From: Incurvaria masculella
Taxonomy: Eukaryota > Arthropoda > Insecta > Lepidoptera > Incurvariidae
Direction: 5' to 3'
DNA length: 64,000 bases
Assembly (NCBI GenBank): GCA_946894095.1
Contig: OX335651.1
Span: 14,282,501 to 14,346,500 of the forward strand
The notes beneath the pieces were generated by a model, which was not told the DNA's origin, searched no databases, and saw nothing but the letters and a program-made list of their open reading frames with translations. The position numbers were made by a program, and so were the translations under genes. Below are positions 35,017-44,980 of the stretch, piece after piece. The stretch's first letter is position 1. Each line of letters starts with the position of its first letter.

Positions 35017-35349
35017 GTTCATTTTAAAGAAGAGCCAGAACATTTTTTTTTTTCACCGAGGTCAAATTTTCATATGGGCCGTATGCCAATTGTTCCTTTG
35101 CGAAAAGGGTACAGATGTTCTCTCAGGAATAACGGTCGTCGTTTCTGCTATAAGTGACAGAATCAGTAACGGATTACATAAATTACATAAAAAAAAGTTT
35201 TGAACATGACCGGTTGCTTTCAGACACAAAACGATATACAATCTAAAATTCTGCGGGAACAATAGCAAACGTTATGGTACGTCATTGCCAGAGAGCGTAC
35301 CTTCCCATACAATGAAAAGTCACCGCTCCGCCGCCAATCCGAATGCTGA

Positions 35350-35491
35350 TTTTTTTTTACGCAACCTGACATGTATGGGTAATACCACACAACTACCGTT
35401 ATGATATTAGCCCAATACACCACATTCCCGAAGGAATTAGGTACCATGCCAGGACCACGGAGCACGGCTACATTGAACTGGATGGAAAACA
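35350..35491 (-). mobile_element. SINE copy, 5' truncated
   Basis: It has a poly-T (tail) at 35350-35358, then ACGCAACCTGACATGTATGG, AATACCACACAACTACCG, CATTCCCGAAGGAATTAGG and TTGAACTGGATGGAAAACA. It ends at a C8-9 run (about 35492-35500). That run may mark the truncation junction. Confidence 0.85.
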
Positions 35492-35500
35492 CCCCCCCCC

Positions 35501-36099
35501 CTCGTGACCAAGAGCCGGACCCTAAATCCGTTATGTAGTCTATGAATGCTCCCATCTGCCACTCAGTGAATCCTGTGTCGGACATGCAGTTGATTTATCA
35601 AAACCCTATAAACTGCTACAATGTATGATATTATTATTGTTTTAAGTTTAAACAGTTATTTGTATATATATTTACAACGTTAAGCAATGTTTGACCCAAT
35701 TTTCTCTCTTAATGAGGCAGATTTACACGCAATCTGCAACATTCGAAACCGCATGTGAACCTGCATAACTCAATTACATTGCGATGCAATCCGATAAGCG
35801 ATTGCTTCTAACGGCGATGCGTTACAAACTGCGCCGCTATAACTCGGAACATTCAACGATACTCATTAACGTGCATGTTGCAGTAAAATTCAACAGAGCA
35901 ATATCAATAAAACCGAACGGTCGATACGTGTGACCAACGGCCCTAATGATCTGTGGCAGTTATTCCCCGTGAGCTCATTGAACTAGGTCTTTAAACGTGC
36001 CTCATTAGATCTTTAAGTTCAATTAATAAGAGTGAACTGAAGCGAATACTCCGATATTACATTGTTTTAAGATTTTGCGTCGATGTTGCCATAGAACTC
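35501..36099. other. no gene recognised
   Basis: No repeat or frame of note. Confidence 0.5.
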
Positions 36100-36381
36100 T
36101 CCTATAGGAACTTGTCACTTAGGGTACTTGCCTTCTATGTCCAGAGATGATGGGTTCAAATCCTGCCCCATTCATGCACCACTTTCTTATTCTTTCTGAG
36201 TTAGATAAGTGCATTTCGTCACTATTGCGAGCTTGGTCCATGCAACGGAATCCATGTTAAACTGAAGGTTCCCCTACTAGGTGGTAGGGTTAATGGCACC
36301 AAATTCCACGGGAATGCGGTGTGCTGGGCTAATATCATGACTGGGTGTGGTATTATTCATCCATGTCCAGTTACATAAAAG
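36100..36381 (+). mobile_element. SINE with tRNA-like head, internally deleted body
   Basis: A B-box-like GGGTTCAAATCC lies at 36151-36162. It is followed by TTCATGCACCACTTTCTTAT, GATAAGTGCATTTCGTCAC, TCCATGCAACGGAATCCATG and CTACTAGGTGGTAGGGTTAA. The body then jumps to GGCACCAAATTCCACGGGAA and ends GTCCAGTTACATAAAA. The middle body segment present at 34805-34920 is deleted. Confidence 0.75.
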
Positions 36382-36429
36382 TACATACGTACTATGAGTG
36401 CGTACAAAGTAAATATACTTTTTCGTGCT

Positions 36430-36840
36430 TTTTTTTTTATGCGACCTGACATGGATGGCTAATACCACACAACTACCGTTATGATATTAGCCCAATACAC
36501 CTCATTCCCGAAGGAATTTGGTGCCATGCCAGGACCTTGCCTTTATGAGCACGGCTACATTGAACTGGATGGAAAACACGGACAATTTTTCATTGCCGCT
36601 TCGACCATCTTTTCATCCAATGCGATGGTACCAACCCGGGCGGGCATAAACCCTAACACCTAGTAGGGGAAGGGGACCTACAGTTTTACATGGATTCCGA
36701 ACCATGGAGCAGCTCGCATTCGTAACGAAATGCACTTGTCGAACTCGGAAAGAGAAAGACAGTGGTGCATGTCGGTATTGAACCCAGGTCTCTGGTACGC
36801 TAGGCCAGTCCCCGCGCCACTAGGCTACGAGCCGCTTACG
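36430..36840 (-). mobile_element. SINE with tRNA-like head, full length
   Basis: Read on the minus strand it has an A box TAGCCTAGTGG (36818-36828), a B box GGTTCAATACC (36773-36783), GACAAGTGCATTTCGTTACG, and a GGTTCGGAATCCATG junction. The same body as the 5S-headed copy at 34630-35016 follows, ending in an A-rich tail (36431-36438 as T). Box spacing of about 35 bp fits a tRNA-type promoter. It lies about 1.4 kb from the 5S-headed copy, so the two can be compared directly. Confidence 0.88.
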
Positions 36841-39636
36841 TGCTAAGCAGGTACGTCGCGTATTTCAAGAAATGTGATATGTATGCATAAAGATATTTTT
36901 AAATTATCATATGGTTGAATTTGGCTCATAATAAACACTAATCGTAGTTTGCAAACAGATTGCAAACGATAGATACATGAATGTATGTAAACATAATTAG
37001 TTCGAATGTTACAAGATTGCATTCCTTGACATGCCCAGCACAGTTAATAATCTTTGCCAGCACGGAGTTTGAGAAAGAACACCGCTAAGTCGCCACCGCT
37101 TGTTTGTGTGAGTGGTCGATTTGCATGTTGGCCGACTATTCATAATACGTTTGGTGAGAAAGAGAATGTAACTAGAAGCAACTATCGTAGTCACGCAAGC
37201 CTTGATCTAATATGTGCATCCGACTGTTTTTCAGCAAGAAGTTTCCCGAGACTTTTGACCTAAAAGTATTGTTTTACAAATTTATTCCAATAACGCTTAT
37301 TTTTTGTCTACATTTTATCATTTCTTCTATTCACGTACTCACGTACATGCATTTTTTTGTAGTTGCTAGTTTATTCATCACAACATCGCCCGCACTCCTG
37401 CTCTGTCGCGTACTGTACACATCCTCATCGCCTCAGAAACAGCAAAAAAATTGCTCCAGGCAATCCTTTTTTTTTCTTCTCATAATTTAACAGCTCCTTG
37501 TGGGGGTAGAGCCAAGTTTTTAATGGAAAAATAAACGGTTAAAGGAAGGGGTATCGAATTAAAGAAAACTAAGAATCCAATTCACCGAGAAATAAGATTG
37601 AATAGCTCGCTTAAAATGAAACATAAATTGAGTGATAGACGGTCAATAAGATAAATAAGTTTAAAAATATTTATAAGGGTAGCTCGATGCAAAAAAATCG
37701 TAGGACAATAATCCGCTTTAAATACGTCCGAAGCGAAAATTCAGAGTCCTCTCGCAGCCACACCCGCATATTTTATTAATTAATGAACAAAGTTGTAGTG
37801 TGGCAAAAACTTTCGGCTTAAATACCCGATCCTCGATTAGGCGGGGCCCGGGTTCGGGCAGACGAACTATGCCGCTAATAGAAAAGGCTGAAACTGCGCG
37901 GTGGCGTGGCTAGCGGGAATCAGCATTAATCAGACCTTGGGGAGAGGCAAGAAAGGGTCCTGAGGTGAGAGATTATCATTTTTACATGCTGGTAAAATGA
38001 GGGAATGATGCAGGCACAAGCTGAAAATCAGTTATGATACGACACACGTATTTTCATGTCGTTACTCGGACAAAGACCAATTGGAAATCTCTTTAGGCTT
38101 TATAAACACCGATATTTTTGTAAAATTTAGGAATAATTTCTCTTTCAGTAACGAACATGTAAATACGTGATCGTATCGACCATAATTCTACTAATTTCAG
38201 AAGGTTACAATGAATAGTGGCAGAAACAAGGCTTTCTTACGGAAATTATTTAATTCAAAAATTATATTCGTTGTTATTTTTAATGTGAGTCCTCGTTATT
38301 TTAACATTTTATGGGAGAATCAATAGTGTTGCATTCCAAGAACAGAAAGAGTAGACAGTTCATTGGTAGGGAGACACTGGCTATTCCACGATATCACGCG
38401 GCAGGGTAAATACAAGTTGTAGAAAGTAGTCGGCACGCTGCAAACTGTAGAATGTACCTACAGGGGCAATTGAGTTTGAGTCGAGAATGTAATTCTGTCG
38501 CCGTCGAAATCCAATTTCATGTTTAGAATACAAGAACGGACGAAGGGGAAACAGGATACTGATAAGACCCAGTTCAAAGAGAAAATATATAGAGTTTTAA
38601 AAATGTTCATACCGCAGTGGTCAAGGCAGCATAAGCCACTTTATTAAGGACCAGTTTGCATAATAGTGGATAAACTCGGGCTTTTCGCCTGCAAGTCGAG
38701 ACGGTGCCAGTCGCACCTGCGAACTTTCCAACTAACTCTGCTAATCCACACAGAAGTAAAACCGCAACCGGCGCAGAAAGCGAGGTGCCCACAGCGTCCA
38801 GTTTTTTGTCGTCCCCTTATTTTTCTGAAAACAGAGCGCTTCCAGACTTACGTACGCGTAAGCGCGGATTACGGGAGGCGCGCTGATGACAAGTCTGCGA
38901 GGCTAAATTGAATTTAGCACCGGCTGCAAGGAAGGCCGGGCGGTGGCTTTCTATTAAGCGCAGGCTGTGGAGGTGGTTCGCTGGAGAGGTCCTAATTAAT
39001 TGGCTGGCGCGGCGGTCGATCAACACCTGTGCTGGCGGGAGCGGCTTTTTGTGGCTCTCGTAAGAACGGCCATTATCCGACCCGCAGTGAAGGTGAAATC
39101 AGATTCAGGGCTTTAGAATATGTAAGTGTATACGACTATAGAAACGACATTCACACGAAATGATGAAATTGTCGAAAGTGTTTTAACGCTGCGTAATTCA
39201 CAAACAAAATGTGTAATTTTCAAAGAAACTAAATTTTCGAAAGATACTCTGGTGAAATTTCGAAACATTTTGTAGGTACAAATAGAGTTTTTTCGAAGTT
39301 TTGAATGACACATTTATATTCGGAACCACATTCGGTTCAAATATTAAAGATCATTATGTGCATGCAATTTTTATTGGTTTAACCACTTGGAAGAAATAAC
39401 CAGAAATGTTAACAAATAGGCCTATTTCAACAATTGTTTTTTCAATCGAGCAAAGTTTGTGCTGTGCTATGGAAATGAACATCATTCATTCATCATATCC
39501 GAAATAATATAATAATAGCTTGCTAAGTTAAGTACTCTCTGAGAAACTAGCGAATAACCGAGTGTCACCTAGCGGCATACGCAGCATTAAATGGAAAGTA
39601 GATCTACATAGGATCATATTGAAATAAGGTCGAGTT
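36841..39636. other. no gene recognised
   Basis: Small frames at 37054-37490 have no known motif. A GC-rich block at 38590-39060 is open for 60-81 codons on both strands without recognisable domains and may be regulatory. No repeat was assigned in these 2.8 kb. Confidence 0.4.
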
Positions 39637-40075
39637 TGAAATCGCGTTCTCGAGCCGGTTGAGTTGGTCCGAGACGACGGAAAGCGGGCAGACGGCATGT
39701 CGTTGCTGCCATGGAATCGAGGGTTCTTGTCTGGAATGTCTCATGCGCGGATACCTTAGCCCCCTGTTACATAGGCGGCTCTTGTCAGGAACCTGGCTAT
39801 GCCGCGGCAAAGGCGCAAACCGTAATACATAGAAAGTATCGTGACATAAAACCAAAATAGGAGTTTGTCGCTTTTGCCGTGGAGACGCCAAGGCATGGAG
39901 CCCGGACGGCAAATAACTGGTAAAGCAGTTGGGCAAACTGCTCACTGAGGAGTCCGGAGACAGTTGTGCCAGAGCGTTCCTTACCCAAAACATAAGCTTG
40001 GCCATTCAGCGGGGGAACGCCGCTTCGGTCATTGGGACAATGCCAATGGAGGTCTGCCTGCCCAATGGAGGAGCT
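39637..40075 (+). pseudogene. LINE-encoded protein C-terminal pseudogene
   Basis: Conceptual fragments in three parts follow a family recurrent in invertebrate retroelements. First, ELVRDDGKRADGMSLLPWNRG from 39661. Second, after a one-base shift, VLVWNVSCADTLAPCYIG and a KYRDIKPK segment. Third, after stops and a shift, SLAIQRGNAASVIGTMP near 39996-40050. The D-G-K-R-x-D-G, V-W-x-x-x-x-x-D-T-L and A-I-Q-R-G-N-A-A-S motifs are those found at the C-terminal end of a LINE open frame in many animals. At least two frameshifts and two stops make it dead. About 110 bp of T/A-rich 3' sequence leads to the MITE at 40187. Confidence 0.8.
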
Positions 40076-40186
40076 ATTTATTTTAATTTAATTATTTAGT
40101 TTTATATTCCCTGTTTGTTTTTCTAAGTATTTCTGTTTAATCCTTTTATCGTATTAAATTGTGTAAAGTTGAAATAGCTATGTGCA

Positions 40187-40666
40187 TTAAGGCGCTAGGA
40201 CTAGCCAACTACTCGCGCCATACAAATGCACTTTTTAACAAATGTAATAATATGTAGTGAAACGCTTCAGCAAATCCAAATAGAACTCCAGACTGATAAT
40301 GGATTGTTAATATTTTTTTATTCCATCATTTATTTAAATAATAATAAAAATAAAAAAAGTTGATTTTTCTCATTAGAAATCTGAAAGTCATTCGATTTCT
40401 AGATATAAGCAAAAACAGCATATATGCATAAACAAAAAATTCCATTTGCTTTTAGATTTCTACATTTAGTCAAAAAAGTTCGGAAATGGACACCGTTTCC
40501 GCAATGTATTTTGTATAGAAAAAGGAAACATACATTAACGAAAATCATTCGATTCCTAGACAAGGAATCATATATTGTAAGGATGACACTTATAATCGTC
40601 AGACTTAGTTAGTTTACTTGGGGTGCCTCGTCTAACTTTGCGATTTGGCTAGTACCAGGCCCTTAA
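40187..40666 (-). mobile_element. TTAA-flanked MITE (family T1), copy 2
   Basis: This 480-bp copy is nearly identical to the reverse complement of 7167-7645. TTAA lies at 40187-40190 and 40663-40666. By eye only a handful of substitutions separate the copies, so both inserted recently on the scale of this region. It sits directly behind the LINE pseudogene tail. Confidence 0.88.
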
Positions 40667-40959
40667 GCAGTTAGTGAGTCTTTAAGACAAATAGATAAAC
40701 AGGCGTTGATTTATTCGATATTTGAAATAAAGGATTGTAAAATCTAACTGTAGATGAATGTGAATATTGCACACAGGTTGTTACACAATGATATAATGGC
40801 CATAAAACAATACTAAATACATAAAGTAATACATAAAACAATGCTAAAACCGGTACTTCCATCACAGAATAGTGTTTCGTGCCGCGGTGCGGTGCTCGAA
40901 ATGACAGCGAATGAGTTGATGGCGTCGCGTTATTCCTCATTATGCCAGTAATAGTGGTA

Positions 40960-41082
40960 ACAGAAACTGAAGACTAACGAAAAGTAGGACTTTGCAACGT
41001 CACTATGCATTACTTTGATTTCGTCCATGCAAAATGTGTCAAAGTTGCGTCACAAAGTACTACTTTTCGTTAGTCTCTGTTT
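40960..41082. mobile_element. short palindromic MITE (family P), copy 1
   Basis: The arms AACAGAAACTGAAGACTAAC plus GAAAAGTAGGACTTTGCAACG and, inverted, AACAGAGACTAACGAAAAGT plus AGTACTTTGTGACGCAACTTTG flank a loop of about 45 bp. A related copy is at 58755-58870. Confidence 0.65.
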
Positions 41083-42129
41083 TAATGACGACTATTTATA
41101 TCAGCCTAATTGGCCTGTTTCCCAAAGCATAAAATCTCCATGCAACAGTAGACGAAATTTGCACGATCGATCGCGCGTATTGAGTTTGTTAATTCTTCTT
41201 GTTTATTAAAATAGCTAAATAAAAATGCGTCCCTAGCAGAAATTCAGATTTGTTTTGATAATACTGACCAGTGAATAAAAAAATAAGATTTCCGAAAGGA
41301 ATTTTTATTTAAGTGAACATTATTTTCGACATAATTTATTATATCGAACGAGGTACAAAATTATCTACTTAAGGGGGGGTCAAAGGCAAACGGGGGATAC
41401 TTCTTTAGATATTTCAAATATAGGCCATGCTAAGCAAATAGGCATTCGTTCTACTCGGTCGCAGCTCTATGTAGTCACGCTGAAAAATTCCTCCGCAATT
41501 CATATTAACAGGCGCCGTGTGTATATTTTGCATATTACGTATTAAGCGGAACAAAAGCGTATCACTCGGAAATTGTCACAAATTCTAGGTCCCTTTCTGT
41601 CATATTGATTTCGATGGAATAAGAGGGACAAGTATTTCTTATTTTACCAGTGGTACTACAATAAAAGGCGTCACGGTACGCAAGTTTCTACTAGCGTCTA
41701 ATAATTACTGCATTTTTAGGGATGCGAAAGAGTAATGAAAAAAAAAACGCCGTAACCTAACCCGATAGAAAGTAAAATATTCCGAAATAATGCATTCACC
41801 CCAAGGGAGGATTAATTTCATCGCATCCAAATCGAAACAGGTGGCGACTGCACGCTCGCGTTTTCTCACTCGCGAAAATACAGCTGCGGGCTGAAAGGTA
41901 AAAGGGAAAAATGAACGGACAAATGGCGAGCGAGACGCGTTTAATCTAGTCTGGTCGCGCTCGTCATTCTGCGTCGCGCCGAGCAGCGAGCAAAAATTGA
42001 ATTTATTATCGGGTGTATTTGAATGACATGTTATTTCGCTCGCGCGGAGGCCGGCGGGAGGGGAGCAATGGAGTGCCGGAATTCAATCAGTCACGCCGTG
42101 CCGCCGCCGCCGCCTTGCGCCGGTCACAT
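41083..42129. other. no gene recognised; CpG-rich right part
   Basis: The left part is AT-rich. From about 41845 to 42130 the sequence is CpG-dense, with repeated CGCTCGCG words and a GCCGCCGCCGCC run just before the minisatellite. It could be a promoter-like island. A 79-codon frame from 42013 runs into the minisatellite. Confidence 0.35.
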
Positions 42130-42480
42130 CTAGCGGGCCAGGTCGGCTTCAGTCGTCTAGCGGGGCACTCGAACTACACGGACACTGGCCGGCTTCAGTC
42201 GTCTAGCGGGCCAGTCGAACTACACGGACACAGGCCGGCTTCAGTCGTCTAACGGGCCAGTCGAACTACACGGACACTGGCCGGCTTCAGTCGTCTAGCG
42301 GGCCAGTCGAACTACACGGACACTGGACGGCTTCAGTCGTCTAGCGGGCCACTCGAACTACACGGACACGGACCGGCTTCAGTCGTATAGCGGGCCAGTC
42401 GAACTAAACGGACACTGGCCGGCTTCAGTCGTCTAGCGGGCCAGTCGAACTACACGGACACTGGCCGGCTTCAGTCGTAG
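42130..42480 (+). repeat. 46-bp minisatellite
   Basis: Seven complete 46-bp units start at 42141, 42187, 42233, 42279, 42325, 42371 and 42417, with partial units at both ends. There are no insertions or deletions, only scattered substitutions. Unit core: GGCTTCAGTCGTCTAGCGGG, then CCAGTCGAACTACACGGACA. In each unit GGCCAGT and ACTGGCC can pair across a 14-base loop, perfectly in three of seven units. The period is not a multiple of 3, so it is not a coding repeat. Confidence 0.93.
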
Positions 42481-42635
42481 TCGGAAAAGTTAACAATTTA
42501 GCTATCCGTCAAGTCGTGAGTGGGATTTATCGAGATTTTCAGCATAGCTTATCGCGCCTGATAAGGGACTGCAAGTAAAAGAGACCATTGTTTACTTAGT
42601 ACTCAACAATGTATTAACAAGAAGATAGAATATAG

Positions 42636-42882
42636 ACCGGCTAAGTGCGAGTCGGACTCTCACACGAAGGGTTCAGTACCATCGTACAAAACACAAAAAA
42701 CCAACTGTGAACATTTCAGCTGACTAACTATTACGATTCATTAGATACAGCCCTCTGACGGACGGACGGACGGACGGACGGACGGGAGGACAGCCGGATG
42801 GACGGATGGACGGATGGACGGACGGACAGCGGAGGCTTTGTAATAGGGTTCCGTTGCAACCCGTTGGGTACGGAAACCTAAA
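42636..42882 (-). mobile_element. (GTCY)n MITE, copy 4
   Basis: ACCGGCTAAGTGCGAGTCGG, AAGGGTTCAGTACCATCG, a long GGAC/GGAT run at 42757-42832, and GTAATAGGGTTCCGTTGCAA. The TTGTTGTTATAGCGGCAA core is deleted and the microsatellite is the longest in the window. Confidence 0.88.
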
Positions 42883-43556
42883 AACCCTCCCAGCAGTAGC
42901 CCTTTCCAAGAAATAGCTAAACAACATCTTTGTTTTGTTTATGAGAAAAACATGAGGACAGTTTGCGGAGTGAGTTTAGCGAACAAGTTGCGCAATAGTT
43001 GGGTAAGAGAATATTGTTCACTTAAGGGAGATTATCTAGTGCGAAAGAAGGGTATCTTGATATGATTTGAACACATGTCGAGCAAAAAAGTGACGAAATA
43101 TTAAAAGTATGAAAAGTGTATTTTGTACAGAAAAGAAGTATGCATGCATATAATAAAAGATGCAAGTTACTAATATTTTGTAGTCGTGCGTATAAACGTA
43201 CTGACCAATCTTTACCCCTTCCTTAGAACTTTGCTCGTTACGCGGATCGAAAAATAGACTTACCGCATTTTCAGTTTAATTAAAGATAAAACATATCAAA
43301 GGCGAACCGAAGCTTGCGGCTCGCGCGCAAGAAAGGGTCCTCCTTGCTAAATCTTGACTGATTAAATTTTCACCAAGTATTTATGGAATTCAGCAAGGGA
43401 AGAGATAATCTGCAGTACTTTTGCAGCAAAACGTTAGACCAGGAGCTACGAAGGCTATGAATGTGTAATTTTAAGTTGAAGTACTGAGGAAGATAGCGTG
43501 GCACTGCTCAGAGGAATGTCCCCAATCAATATTCAACTCGTGCATTAGGGTTTTTT
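42883..43556. other. no gene recognised
   Basis: Single-copy-looking AT-rich DNA without frames of note. Confidence 0.5.
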
Positions 43557-43847
43557 AGGGTTCCGTACCCAAATGCCAACGGAACCCTATTACTAAGACT
43601 CCGCTGTCCGTCCGTCCGTCCGTCCGTCACAGGGCTGCATCTCATGAAATGTAATAGGTAGGCAGCTGAAATTTTCACAGAGTTTGTATTTATTTTGCCG
43701 CTATAACAACAAATAGGTAAGATTAAAAAAATAATAAAAAATAACAGGGGCCCCGATACCAAACCCGTGGTTTTTTGGTGTTAAATCTTGTACGATGGTA
43801 CGGAACCCTTCGTGTGAAAGTCCGAGTCGCACTTGGCCGGTTTTTTT
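43557..43847 (+). mobile_element. (GTCY)n MITE, copy 5
   Basis: AGGGTTCCGTACCCAAATGC, CTCCGCTGTCCGTCCGTCCG, GCCGCTATAACAACAAATAG and CGCACTTGGCCGG with T7. Its T run is shared with the poly-A end of the adjoining SINE at 43841-44163. Confidence 0.92.
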
Positions 43848-44163
43848 ATGTTGCTGGACATGGACATCTAATAACAGACTGACCGTCATGATATTAGCGT
43901 AACACACAACATGGGAAACAGGTACCATGCGGAGACCTTCCTTTTATTGCTAGGTTACACTGAACTGAATGGAAAACATTTCATTGCCGCTTCCACCATC
44001 GTTCATTCAATGCGATATTACCACCCTGGATGGGATTAACCCTCCCACCTAGTAAGTAAGTGGGATCTACAGTTTTACGTGGAATCCGAACCACAACCAG
44101 AGTCAACGGTTGAAAACGGTCACCCATCAATAACCCAACCGCGCTCAGAGTTGCTTTACCATG
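43841..44163 (-). mobile_element. SINE with 5S-like head
   Basis: Minus-strand SINE: tail T7, CTGGACATGGACATCTAATA, AACAGGTACCATGCGGAGAC, TTGCCGCTTCCACCATCG, CCCACCTAGTAAGTAAGTGG and GTGGAATCCGAACCAC. The head carries the 5S boxes in mutated form, box C at about 44118-44131 and the GTTGCTTTACC counterpart of box A at 44150-44160. The body is complete, with small deletions. Confidence 0.8.
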
Positions 44164-44605
44164 CTTATCGATTCGCAAGTAAAATCAAAAAGGTACCAAA
44201 CGGTTAGTGTTGGTATTCCCTCCGAAACTTTAATTTTGTTAATTTAACTATAAACCTGGAGAAGATTTTTTTTATTTTTTATTTGAAAGCGTCTCAAATG
44301 TAAAATCACTGTCCTAAAATGAGCAATTTTTATTTGGCAGCAACTTTCTCCTCCACTAATGCTCTATCGGAGAGTAAGATTTAAGTTTTAATTATTTTGG
44401 AGGTCCTCGGGATAGACATCGGTGGGTCGTGACCGCCCGTCACTCCTACGCTGCTCTGGTAAAATAACCTTACTTCGAGGAAGGCCTAGATTAACCTAAT
44501 CACCTAAATAAAGCATATATAACTATAAATAAGGTACACGTAAAACTTGAAAAGGTTATCGTTGTATATTTTTAATATGAGCATACAGTATTTCGTTGAG
44601 CGTAA
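44164..44605. other. no gene recognised
   Basis: TTTGGAGGTCCTCGGGATAG (44396) and AATAAAGCATATATAAC (44506) could be part of a LINE 3' end. The evidence is too thin to call. Confidence 0.35.
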
Positions 44606-44980
44606 TTAAGGTCGGCCCGTAAGCATCAGAAAATTTCGCCTCCGACACAAACGTAGTTTACTAATAATTTGAAAACCACTGTTCCAACTTACTTGATATT
44701 TGGTATCTAATATGAGGCTACAAATATCTGTGTTTGCATGTCTTTGTTTTTTCGGTAAATGTATTCTGGGTCAAACCACAGAGAAAACAAAATTCGTTTG
44801 AAGATTTTCTTTTTGCTTTCATTTCATTCTGTTTGGATTTTTCAAAAAAACAAAAGCGTGCAGACACAGATATTTGTTACTTGTTAATAGATATTAAATA
44901 TTAAAATTATTGGAAAAGCGGTTTCCAAATAATAAGTAAACAACGTTTGTAGAGGAGCATAGCTTACGGGCCGTTCTTAA
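44606..44980. mobile_element. near-palindromic TTAA MITE (family T3), copy 2
   Basis: TTAA at 44606-44609 and 44977-44980 flank GGTCGGCCCGTAAGC and GCTTACGGGCCGTTC. Same internal words and orientation as the copy at 14724-15103, about 85-90% alike by eye. Confidence 0.85.

Noticed and set aside
34865..35203. 112-codon plus-strand frame and similar frames over SINE copies
   Set aside because: The start lies in a polymerase-III SINE body and the frame crosses its poly-A tail.
36770..36830. True tRNA gene
   Set aside because: A and B boxes are present but I see no cloverleaf with acceptor stem. It is the head of a SINE.
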